The translations under genes were made by a program, and so were the position numbers. Shown here in pieces: positions 38,363 through 46,043 of a stretch of DNA of 64,000 nt. The stretch is from positions 1,860,001 through 1,924,000 of the forward strand of contig NZ_CP027860.1 of assembly GCF_003015185.1 (NCBI RefSeq), in the 5' to 3' direction. The notes under the pieces are model-generated. The model ran no database searches. It saw only the letters and a list, made by a program, of their open reading frames with translations, and had not been told where the DNA came from. Positions within the stretch are counted from its first letter, which is position 1, and every line of letters begins with the position of its first letter. The DNA is from Ahniella affigens. GTDB taxonomy: Bacteria; Pseudomonadota; Gammaproteobacteria; Xanthomonadales; Ahniellaceae.

Positions 38363-39133
38363 TCATGCCTCGGGCATCGCGCTCGGTTGCGCCTTGGTTG
38401 GTGACGTTGAATCCAATAGCGCCGACACGGTGACAAAATTGTAGCCACGGGCCTTCAGTCCCTCGATGATGCGGGGCACGGCTGCCAATGACGCTTGTCG
38501 GCTGGGATACATCACGTGCAGCAAGATGATCGACCCTGGGCGCGTTTCAGCCAATGTGGTCTCCGTGATGCGCTCGGATGTTGCGGTCTTGCCCCGCTTG
38601 GAGTCGGGTTCAACATCCCACATGATCGTGCGTCGCCCGGTGCGTTCGAGATAGCGGGGCAGCGTGATGCCCTTGGCGCCATATGGCGGTCGGAACAGGA
38701 TTTCGCCTTCAGCGCCCGCTGCGCGGATCAATGCATCCGTCCGCTCGATCTCGTTTTCGACAAAGGCCGCGGACTTGAACACCATTCGCTGATGGCTAAA
38801 ACTGTGGTTGCCCAACTCATGTCCGGCTGCAAGCAATTGCTGGCCGAGTTCAGGATGGCGCTCGAGCTCCGCGCCCGTGACAAAGAACGTTGCCTGGACG
38901 CCGTGGGCAGCGAGAATGGGCAGCAAGGCGGCTAGCGCGTTGGCATTAGGGCCGTCGTCAAAAGTCAGGGCTACCATCGGTGCTTCAGTCTCAACACGAG
39001 CGACCAAAACCCCAGCAACCTGGAACGTGCGTGACTTGCAAAGGTTCCAGACCGCCGCAGTGGTCATGATGAGCAATAAGGGCAACAAGAGCACCCAGGC
39101 TTGCCATCGCCGCCACATTCGCTTACGTCTCAT
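38363..39133 (-). CDS. Polysaccharide deacetylase (NodB family, CE4), membrane-anchored
   Basis: 256 residues. An N-terminal transmembrane anchor (WVLLLPLLLIMTTAAVWNL) precedes the NodB homology domain: motif 1 VALTFDDGPN (metal Asp), motif 2 HSFSHQ (HxxxH metal ligands), motif 3 LFRPPYGAKG, and a late LLHVMYPSR with the catalytic His. It would deacetylate N-acetylated surface or cell-wall glycan outside the cytoplasmic membrane. No polysaccharide cluster surrounds it. Confidence 0.9.
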   Translation of the reverse strand: MRRKRMWRRWQAWVLLLPLLLIMTTAAVWNLCKSRTFQVAGVLVARVETEAPMVALTFDDGPNANALAALLPILAAHGVQATFFVTGAELERHPELGQQLLAAGHELGNHSFSHQRMVFKSAAFVENEIERTDALIRAAGAEGEILFRPPYGAKGITLPRYLERTGRRTIMWDVEPDSKRGKTATSERITETTLAETRPGSIILLHVMYPSRQASLAAVPRIIEGLKARGYNFVTVSALLDSTSPTKAQPSAMPEA

Positions 39134-39274
39134 GCTGCTGTCCTAACGCCGCTTCGGGAATTTCGATGCTGCCAGAGAGGTCGGCCAAGACTGGGGCGCA
39201 CTCCTGGCAAGACTGCGGCATACAGAGCTTGTGTGTTTCAGTTTTCACGATGTAGCCGGCGTTGCCGAATCAAT

Positions 39275-39817
39275 TCAGTTGCTTGGGCGGCAATCGCGCG
39301 AGTTTGCCTGCGACCAGCGCAACGCGCTTGCGGCAATCGATTCAACGACTGCCGATTTGTGTTGCTGATAAGCAGCCGCCACACCAGCGCTTGCAGCGCG
39401 TGCTTCGAATTTCGCGCGGGAATACTGTTCGACCGCTTCAGGGTGCGCCAGTAGGTAGTCCCGAAACCGCAGATGCCGGGCGACTTCCGGGTGGCCGGCA
39501 ACGTAGGCGTGCAGATGATGCGTGCGCGTCGATTTACCGCGCTGAAAATAGCACCGGCCGCTAATGCCGTTCTCGCCGCGCCAAACATAGCCCAGTGTTT
39601 CGAAGCCGGATCGATACAAAGCCAAGGCATCGAGATCGCGGACTTCCATGAGCAGATCGATGGTGGGCTTGGCGACTAGTCCAGGCACCGCCGTGCTGCC
39701 GATATGGTGAATCGCGAGTACCTGGGTGCCAAGCAAGTGCAGCAACTCATCTGCTGCAGACTGAAAGCGTGTGGCCCAGCTCGGGTCGTAGGGGCCGATG
39801 CAAATTGTGCGGTTCAT
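39275..39817 (-). CDS. GrpB family protein (UPF0157)
   Basis: 180 residues from MNRTICIGPYDPSW. IHHIGSTAVPGLVAKPTIDLLMEV is the family signature, a nucleotidyltransferase-like Asp-x-Asp region with IDLLMEV; HLHAYVAGHPEV and FRDYLLAHPEAVEQYSRAK follow. Function is not established; members occur fused to dephospho-CoA kinase. It is isolated, with about 140 bases on each side. Confidence 0.85.
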   Translation of the reverse strand: MNRTICIGPYDPSWATRFQSAADELLHLLGTQVLAIHHIGSTAVPGLVAKPTIDLLMEVRDLDALALYRSGFETLGYVWRGENGISGRCYFQRGKSTRTHHLHAYVAGHPEVARHLRFRDYLLAHPEAVEQYSRAKFEARAASAGVAAAYQQHKSAVVESIAASALRWSQANSRDCRPSN

Positions 39818-39958
39818 TCCGCAATGGTGGATGTTGCGGTTCGCCGCAAGCAAGTGTAGATCGTGGAGGGCAGCGACCATGTTCGTTCTGCGGTCATCCT
39901 GTTGCCCGCATGGCGATGAGCTCAGGTTCGACTGCTGCTGGCGTTTCGTACGATGGGT

Positions 39959-40594
39959 TCAAGCACGCTGCAAGCGGGAAAACGCGAACGATCGGCCATG
40001 ACCCATCTTGATGGCGAGATGTATCCAAGTCATCGCAAAGGGTTCCAAATATCGAGCTGCCGCCAAACTGCCTGCATCGACCGCGTCAAAACCGATCCGT
40101 GTTGCCAAGGCCATGACGTGTTGTTTGGCCGCCGCATCGTCACCACAAACCGGCATGAACGGCACGCCGCCTGGATACCGACTGTCTGCCAGGTTCTCGG
40201 CACCGGTCGTGTTGAATGCTTTGACGACGCGCGCTCCAGAAGCCATGGCGGCCAGAGTTTCTGCACCGGAGGTGTGAGTGCCAAGGCTCAGGCCACTCAG
40301 TCCGGGTGCCAAGGGGTTCGTTGCGTCTACGAGAATCTTGCTGTGCCAGTCAGTCCGCATCGCGGCTATGGTGCCTAGCGCGCTGTAAGGCACGGCGAGA
40401 ATAATCACGTCGCCTGCAGTGATTGCGGCATCGGTTCCCAGCAGACGCACGCTGGGGAGTTGAGCGGCAAATTGGTCACGATATTTGTCTCGGTCCGGTA
40501 CGCCAACGACAACGGCGTCACCAGCGCGGGTGAGTGCGGTGGCCAATGCCATGCCCACATTGCCCGCGCCGAGAATGCTGATGGTCTGGCTCAT
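39959..40594 (-). CDS. NADP-dependent oxidoreductase, F420-reductase-like Rossmann protein
   Basis: 211 residues. GAGNVGMALATAL near the N-terminus binds NADP; VDATNPLAPG, VVKAFNTTGAENLADSRY and the final domain match NADPH-dependent F420 reductase-like (Fno/Npd) proteins found in organisms without F420. It follows the DJ-1-like gene by 12 bases, so the two form an operon opposite a LysR regulator. The physiological substrate is unknown. Confidence 0.85.
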   Translation of the reverse strand: MSQTISILGAGNVGMALATALTRAGDAVVVGVPDRDKYRDQFAAQLPSVRLLGTDAAITAGDVIILAVPYSALGTIAAMRTDWHSKILVDATNPLAPGLSGLSLGTHTSGAETLAAMASGARVVKAFNTTGAENLADSRYPGGVPFMPVCGDDAAAKQHVMALATRIGFDAVDAGSLAAARYLEPFAMTWIHLAIKMGHGRSFAFSRLQRA

Positions 40595-40606
40595 GCTGGC
40601 GTCTCC

Positions 40607-41377
40607 TTAGCGACCAAGGGTTTCGACGATCAAGCGCGCGGTCTCTTCGCCTGAAAAGTTCTGCTGGCCGGTGATCAGGTTGCCGTCTCGTATCGCGAAA
40701 CTGCGCCACAAGCCAGCGTGCACGTAGTTTGCGCCCAGTGCCCGCAGGCGATCTTCGATCCGCCAGGGCATGACATGCTGATCGCGCGGCAGCAGGCCAT
40801 AGGTCCAGACGGCATTGTCGGCGAAGTCCTCTTCGACATTGGCGAAACCCGTTACCGTCTTGCCTTCGGCAATCAGCCGGCCGTCTTGGTTACGGGCGTA
40901 TGCGAGGATCGCCACGCCGTGGCAAAGCGCCGCCGCCACTTTGCCCTCGCCGTGAAATGCCGCAAAGATCTGGTGCAAGTCGGTTGCCGGTTCGAACGTG
41001 AACATCGGTGCTTGTCCGCCTGCCACCAGAATGGCATCGAAACGGTCAATTGCGATCTCGCGAACCGGGCGCGTCTGGTCGATCAATGCGCGCAGTTCGG
41101 GGGTGTGGATGAACCCCTGGCTGATCAAGTCCGTCCGGCTATAGCCACTTGAGTCATTCGGATCACTCATGGCATCAGCCTGACAGGCGCCGCCATTGGG
41201 GCTGAATAATTCGACCTCGTAGCCAGCTTCGGCGAACACGTGATACGGGTGGGTCAGTTCACTCCACCAGAAGCCGACCGGCCAGCCAGTGCTGCTCGAA
41301 ATGGCCGGATTGGCGATCACGATCGCCACACGCTTGGGTTTGGAGGTCGAGCTGGGATTGGGGTCGCGAAGGCTCAT
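40607..41377 (-). CDS. DJ-1/PfpI (class I glutamine amidotransferase-like) protein
   Basis: 256 residues from MSLRDPNPSS. Nucleophile elbow AAALCHGVAIL with Cys152-His153, and GFWWSELTHPYHVFAEAGYEV with a Glu near residue 40 that could tune the cysteine, resemble the Hsp31/YhbO-like branch. Possible roles are glyoxalase, deglycase or chaperone; I cannot decide. No strong ribosome-binding site precedes the chosen ATG. It is divergent from the LysR gene, a typical regulator-target layout. Confidence 0.86.
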   Translation of the reverse strand: MSLRDPNPSSTSKPKRVAIVIANPAISSSTGWPVGFWWSELTHPYHVFAEAGYEVELFSPNGGACQADAMSDPNDSSGYSRTDLISQGFIHTPELRALIDQTRPVREIAIDRFDAILVAGGQAPMFTFEPATDLHQIFAAFHGEGKVAAALCHGVAILAYARNQDGRLIAEGKTVTGFANVEEDFADNAVWTYGLLPRDQHVMPWRIEDRLRALGANYVHAGLWRSFAIRDGNLITGQQNFSGEETARLIVETLGR

Positions 41378-41417
41378 CGTAAGGGGCTGGTTGCTGGGGG
41401 TGTCAGCATTGTTCCAG

Positions 41418-41433
41418 TTACCAATTGTGGTAA
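41418..41433. promoter_or_regulatory. Candidate LysR-type operator
   Basis: TTACCA-ATTG-TGGTAA: a perfect 6-bp dyad with a 4-base spacer, in the 99-base divergent gap, nearer the lysR start. It contains T-N12-A in place of the usual T-N11-A, so it is a candidate only. Confidence 0.45.
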
Positions 41434-41476
41434 AAATAGGGCCAACGTGAACACACTGTTGCCGGAATAGACAACA

Positions 41477-42373
41477 ATGGACTTCATCCAGCTCCAGGCT
41501 TTCGTTAAGGTCGTTCAAACCGGCAGCTTTACCCGTGCCGCCGATCTTCTGGACACTCAAAAGGCACACGTGTCCAGATTGGTCTCGCAGCTTGAACGCG
41601 AACTCGGTGTGCGCCTGCTGTCGCGTTCAACTCGGGCTTTGTCCTTGACCGAGATCGGACGCGAGTTCTTTGAGCGTGCAAGCGTGATCCTCGCATCGGT
41701 CGATGAGGCAACGCGCGAAGTCCAGAAGGCGCAGGGTCAGCCACGTGGCACGCTCCGTCTGACCTGTGGGGTCGAGTTCGGGATGATTGCCGTGAGCGCC
41801 TGGATCCGCGACTACCTGCAGCAGTATCCGGACGTTCAGGTGGACGCCGATTTCACGAGTCGCGTCGTCGACTTGGTCCACGAGGGCTTTGATCTAGCGA
41901 TTCGCGTTGGACCGCTGAATGACTCCAATCTGGCGGCACGCAAGCTCGGTGAGCTCCGCTATGGTCTTTTCGCTGCACCCGATTACCTGATTCGGCATAC
42001 GCCGCCAGTAGCGCCAGAAGATTTGTCGGCGCATCCGACCCTGGTGTTTGCGGGCGGTAGCCATCACCCAGTCTGGACGCTTTCCCACAATGGCCAGAGC
42101 CAACGGATCAGCTTGCAACCGCGACTGAAGGCCAACAACGTGTTTGCAATCCGCGACGCCGCAATGGCCGCACAGGGCATCGCCCTGTTGCCTCGGGTCG
42201 TCGCTGATCCGGCCGTAACGAAAGGCGTGTTGCAGGCAGTATTGCCATTGTGGGAAGCCCCCAACGTGCCCGTGCACGCCGTGTTCGCCAGCGCTCGCTA
42301 CCTGACCCCAAAAGTGCGTGCGTTTATCGATCTGGCTGTGGCACAGATGCAAGGTGTGAGTGAACAGTCATGA
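41477..42373 (+). CDS. LysR-family transcriptional regulator
   Basis: 298 residues. N-terminal winged helix-turn-helix (FVKVVQTGSFTRAADLLD...KAHVSRLVSQLERELGVRLL) and a C-terminal periplasmic-binding-like effector domain (GTLRLTCGVEFGM to the end). It resembles the DhcR/PA-type subgroup with RxTRxLSLTEIG. It probably controls the divergent DJ-1-like and NADP-oxidoreductase operon. The inducer is unknown. Confidence 0.93.
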   Translation: MDFIQLQAFVKVVQTGSFTRAADLLDTQKAHVSRLVSQLERELGVRLLSRSTRALSLTEIGREFFERASVILASVDEATREVQKAQGQPRGTLRLTCGVEFGMIAVSAWIRDYLQQYPDVQVDADFTSRVVDLVHEGFDLAIRVGPLNDSNLAARKLGELRYGLFAAPDYLIRHTPPVAPEDLSAHPTLVFAGGSHHPVWTLSHNGQSQRISLQPRLKANNVFAIRDAAMAAQGIALLPRVVADPAVTKGVLQAVLPLWEAPNVPVHAVFASARYLTPKVRAFIDLAVAQMQGVSEQS

Positions 42374-42703
42374 TGGCCGCGGGCGGTTGCAACTCGCAGT
42401 GGAGGCCGGCCAACGATCAGTCAGACGGGACACAATGCAGCGGCTCGATCGCACCGCAGCAGCATTGGAGTCCGGCAAAGTGCAAGCGTCGCTATTGCTG
42501 CGTCGTGTTGCGTCGGCCAATGGCACGGTCACTGGAACGAACATCGACGGCGTGTCCGACCTGCCACTGACGATCGCCAATGCGGTTCGGGTGACAGCGA
42601 CAGCGTTCTCGAATCAGACGACGCCTGGCGGCACGAACAATGTGTTCAGCAATGCAAGCGGCAACTTCATGTTGTCGCTGCCGCCGGGCCGCTAGGGAGG
42701 GTG
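42374..42703. other. Non-coding or decayed segment after lysR
   Basis: A short plus-strand open stretch ends at 42695; its last 60 codons (from ASANGTVTGTNIDGV) have the Thr/Asn/Ala composition of a secreted protein but no start or ribosome-binding site. It may be the upstream part of the decayed gene that follows. Confidence 0.4.
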
Positions 42704-42799
42704 TGAATCAGTCCATCCTGGACTTTCAGACCCGCACTGAGTCCGGCACATGTCCGGACTCAGTGCTCCAGAATCAACCACCTGCGTGTTTGATTCTGG
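42704..42799 (+). repeat. Dispersed hairpin repeat, copy 2: three consecutive hairpins
   Basis: The first 35 bases match copy 1 (33 of 35). Hairpin A: AGTCCA-TCC-TGGACT (42710-42724). Hairpin B: 13-bp perfect stem GCACTGAGTCCGG / CCGGACTCAGTGC with a 7-base loop (42734-42766). Hairpin C: CCAGAATCAA / TTGATTCTGG with a 12-base loop (42768-42799). It directly precedes the decayed secreted-protein gene. Confidence 0.8.
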
Positions 42800-42810
42800 G
42801 CAGGCCATCC

Positions 42811-43257
42811 ATGGCCAGCATCACCTCTGAACTTGTTCTGAGGCTCCCTAAGGCATTTGGTGGCGCAGCCTGCAACCCAAATGACTGCGCCAACGTCGTC
42901 GGTGTGACCTTCGCGACCAGTACCGGAACCGAGACGGTCTGCGGCACCGGCATCGCGCTCGCCGCGGTACAGGCTATTGCTGTGAATGGACTCATTGCGA
43001 GCCGTGCGCAGACCAACGCGACTGGTGACGATACGCTCGGTGGCCTGTAGCTCGGCGTCTGCAAACTCCGCGAGACGAATACCGCGGACTTGATCAACCT
43101 TGGTCTGCAAGATAGCTTGTTCGGTGGCCCTACCTGCATCGGCTCATGCAATGTTCTGAGCGGCACCGCGATTACGGTGAGCGTGGCGATCACCACGGCC
43201 AATGTCGACTTCGCCGTGGCGCAACAGCCACTCGTCTTCTGCGACGGATTCGAGTAG
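42811..43257 (+). pseudogene. Decayed secreted-protein gene with in-frame TAG
   Basis: One frame runs from ATG 42811 (MASITSELVLRLPKAFGG) through TAG at 43048-43050 to a stop at 43255-43257. The sequence on both sides of the TAG has the same Cys/Thr/Val-rich secreted character (GTGIALAAVQAIAVNG before; GGPTCIGSCNVLSGTAIT after) and it ends in PLVFCDGFE, like other secreted proteins in the window. There is no signal peptide, so the 5' part is lost or displaced. A sequencing error at the TAG is possible but would not restore the start. Confidence 0.6.
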
Positions 43258-43334
43258 ACATTGAAACCGGATCGCCCCTGGGTGGGCGACCCAGGCTTGC
43301 TGGTCAGCGACGACCCGCGCTTCGGAGAGGTGTG

Positions 43335-45635
43335 ATGACGGCTTCGCTCCACAAAACGGCGTGTCCACTGTGTTCCAGAAACTGCGGCATCACCGTGGAA
43401 GTGGAACAAGGCAAGTTGGGTAAAATTCGCGGCGACGACGCGCATCCCAACACGCGTGGCTACATGTGCCAGAAGGCGGCGCGGCTGGCCTATTACCAGG
43501 AGCATCGAGAGCGCCTGCGCGAGCCGTTGAAGCGACGGGAAGATGGCAGCTTCGAAGCGATCTCCTGGGAGCAGGCGCTCAGTGAGATTGCTGCCAAGTT
43601 GAGCAAGATTCGCGATCAGCATGGGGGCGATGCATTCGCATTCGTGGGTGGCGGTGGCCAAGGCAATCATTTGGGTGCGGTCTATAGCGCGAGTCAGCTG
43701 TGTAAGGCCATGGGCAGCCGCTACATCTACAACTCGCTGGGACAGGAAAAGACGCCGGATTTCTGGCTGAATGGTCGCTTGTTTGGCGATCAGCGTTGCC
43801 ACACCACAGAAGATGTCGAGCACGCGGACTTCGTGTTGTTCATCGGCTGCAATCCATTTCAGTCGCATGGTATTGCCAATGCCCGCGATACGTTGCGGGC
43901 GTTAAGGAAGTCCGCGGATCGGACCATGGTGGTCATTGATCCGCGCCGCACCGAGACCGCGGAGCAGGCCGATGTGCATCTGCAATTGCGCCCGGGCACC
44001 GATGCTTTTCTGATGGCGGCCATGCTGGCCATCATGTTGCGCGATGGGTTGCTTGATCGCGAATTCATCGCCTTGCATTGCACGGGTTTTGAGCAGATCG
44101 AGCCCTTGCTGGCGGCCGTGCCGATCGAGGATTACGTACGTCGGGCCGATGTTCCACTCGCAGAAGTGGAGGCGGTCGCGCAAGGATTTGCGCGTGCGAA
44201 ATCGGCATGCGTGCGCATCGATCTCGGCATCCAGCATACGCTGCATACCACGCTCAACGGCTATCTGGAAAAACTGCTCTATTTGCTCACCGGCAATTTC
44301 GGCAAGCGCGGCGGCAACAATCTGCATACCTTTCTGCTGCCGATTCTTGGTCATACGGACGAGCGCGTGCAGAAGCGGGGCAGGCCGCTGAAACGCACCC
44401 AGTATCATCAGATGTTTCCGATTGCGGGCGTGCTGCCGCCGAATATTTTGCCTGACGAGATTCTGAAAGCGGGCGAGAAGCGCGTACGAGCCGTGTTTGT
44501 CGACAGCAGCAATCCCTTGCTGACCTATGCGGACACCGATGCCTATCGGCGCGCGTTCGCCGCATTGGAACTCTTGGTCACGGTCGATGTGGCGATGACC
44601 GAAACCGCACGCGCCTCGCACTATGTACTGCCAGCCGCCTCGCAATTCGAGAAATGGGAAGCGGCCGGATTCACCTTTGAGTTTCCGGACAACTTCTTTC
44701 ATCTACGTGCCCCTTTATTGCCAGCCACAGGCGACGCATTGCCTGAGGCCGAGATCTATACCCGCCTACTGGAGGCAATGGGACTAATTCCGAAGTCCAT
44801 GCCGTGGCTCAGACGGATTGCGCGCTTCGAGCCGGGATTCACGAACCATCTCGTCTATCTGGGGGCGCTTGGCGTCGTGCTGTCCCGGCATCGCTCGTGG
44901 CGGGATTTTGCCGCGAGTATTCTGTATCGCACGCTCGGCCCGAGTCTGCGGAATGGTGCTGCGGCCGCAGCACCCTTGCTGCCCTTGGCCAAGATGTTTG
45001 TGGATCGCTATGGCGAGGCGGTTGCACGTGCGGGCTTTGACGGGCCGGTTTGGACACGTGCCGCAAAATTGTTCGCGGGGATTCTGTCATCTGATTCCGG
45101 GCTGATGATTAGCCGGCATACGCACGAGGAAGTCTGGTCCTTGCTCGCCACAGCTGATCGCAAAGTGCATCTCGCGATCCCGGAAATGCTGGGCGATCTT
45201 GCTGCCTTGCAACGGGAGTCTGAGCCCACGCCCGACGAGGCATATCCGTTTGTGCTGATGGCTGGCGAGCGGCGCAGCTACAACGCCAATCAGATCCTGC
45301 GCGATCCGGCTTGGCGCAAGGTAGACCCAGACGGTGCCCTGCGCATACATCCCGACGATGCCGCAGCGTTGTCGCTTCACGATGGCGGCTTGGCCCAATG
45401 CGAATCACGACGCGGGCGGATCGTAGTCAGCGTGTCAATAGATGCCAGCGTCCGGCGCGGTGTGGTGAGTCTGCCGCACGGTTACGGCATGGAAATTGAA
45501 ACGGGGCAGCAAATCGGTCCGGCGATCAATCGTCTGACTGCCAGTGATGATTGCGATCCGTTTACCAAGACGCCGTATCACAAGCACGTTCGGGTCGCGT
45601 TGTGCGCAATTCAATCGGACGCGAGTGCAGCGTGA
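43335..45635 (+). CDS. Molybdopterin-dependent oxidoreductase (DMSO reductase superfamily), single-subunit
   Basis: 766 residues from an ATG with GGAGAGG upstream. N-terminal [4Fe-4S] ligands Cys10, Cys13, Cys17 (CPLCSRNC) and Cys45 (GYMCQKA). VIDPRRTETAEQADVHLQLRPGTDAFL is the conserved MGD-binding stretch, and the C-terminal dinucleotide-binding domain has FVLMAGERRSYNANQILRDP. It lacks a Tat signal, so it is cytoplasmic. There are no Fe-S or membrane partner genes nearby. It resembles FdhF/NasA-like enzymes but the Mo ligand region (near YIYNSLGQEKTP) does not let me name the substrate. Confidence 0.88.
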   Translation: MTASLHKTACPLCSRNCGITVEVEQGKLGKIRGDDAHPNTRGYMCQKAARLAYYQEHRERLREPLKRREDGSFEAISWEQALSEIAAKLSKIRDQHGGDAFAFVGGGGQGNHLGAVYSASQLCKAMGSRYIYNSLGQEKTPDFWLNGRLFGDQRCHTTEDVEHADFVLFIGCNPFQSHGIANARDTLRALRKSADRTMVVIDPRRTETAEQADVHLQLRPGTDAFLMAAMLAIMLRDGLLDREFIALHCTGFEQIEPLLAAVPIEDYVRRADVPLAEVEAVAQGFARAKSACVRIDLGIQHTLHTTLNGYLEKLLYLLTGNFGKRGGNNLHTFLLPILGHTDERVQKRGRPLKRTQYHQMFPIAGVLPPNILPDEILKAGEKRVRAVFVDSSNPLLTYADTDAYRRAFAALELLVTVDVAMTETARASHYVLPAASQFEKWEAAGFTFEFPDNFFHLRAPLLPATGDALPEAEIYTRLLEAMGLIPKSMPWLRRIARFEPGFTNHLVYLGALGVVLSRHRSWRDFAASILYRTLGPSLRNGAAAAAPLLPLAKMFVDRYGEAVARAGFDGPVWTRAAKLFAGILSSDSGLMISRHTHEEVWSLLATADRKVHLAIPEMLGDLAALQRESEPTPDEAYPFVLMAGERRSYNANQILRDPAWRKVDPDGALRIHPDDAAALSLHDGGLAQCESRRGRIVVSVSIDASVRRGVVSLPHGYGMEIETGQQIGPAINRLTASDDCDPFTKTPYHKHVRVALCAIQSDASAA

Positions 45636-45778
45636 GTTCTTGATCGTTGGCGGCACGAGGCTTGTCAGGGCTCTCGGTCGCACGGAAGGTGCGCCTGTTA
45701 GCGCATCAAACGGTCGGTGACGGAGTGCCCGGGGGCGGACGCGCGTTTCTGTTTGAACCCAGTGGACGCGGGATCGCG

Positions 45779-45871
45779 ATGACGTGGCGATTCTCGTTGA
45801 CGCAATTTGGCCTAGTGGGCCTGCTTCCCTTGTGGCCCTCGCAGCGTGCTCGGGCCGAACGTTGGCGGTAG
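45779..45871 (+). pseudogene. Remnant duplicate of the flavin amine oxidase signal-peptide region
   Basis: Thirty codons then TAG. The translation MTWRFSLTQFGLVGLLPLWP... matches the first 30 residues of the amine oxidase at 49177 (MKRRLLLTQCGLAGLLPMLP...) at 19 of 30 positions, in register, without gaps. The stop falls where the mature domain should begin. It is best read as the broken 5' end of a duplicated gene. Confidence 0.7.
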
Positions 45872-45972
45872 GCAACCGCAGTCAACGCCAATCGAACATC
45901 TGCAATGGGACTTGCGGTCAAGTTCCGCGCGATTTTTGGGTCGCACGGACCACGAGCTTGTGTGTGGATCGA

Positions 45973-46005
45973 GGCGCTGCCAACGTCGCGTTGGCAGCGC
46001 CTTTT
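45973..46005 (+). terminator. Strong Rho-independent terminator
   Basis: A 13-bp perfect stem GGCGCTGCCAACG / CGTTGGCAGCGCC with a TCG loop followed by TTTT on the plus strand. It lies 340 bases after the molybdoenzyme and about 100 after the amine oxidase remnant, and would stop readthrough into the convergent secreted-protein gene. Confidence 0.85.
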
Positions 46006-46043
46006 GTCGTGCACAGGACGCTTTGCCCTGTGCAGGTTGTCGT

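Larger units (their letters stand above)
45636..46043. other. 408-base gap with gene remnant and hairpins
   Basis: It contains the signal-peptide remnant at 45779, the terminator at 45973 and a second hairpin (TGCACAGG / CCTGTGCA, about 46012-46036) just past the stop of the minus-strand secreted-protein gene. No intact gene. Confidence 0.6.
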
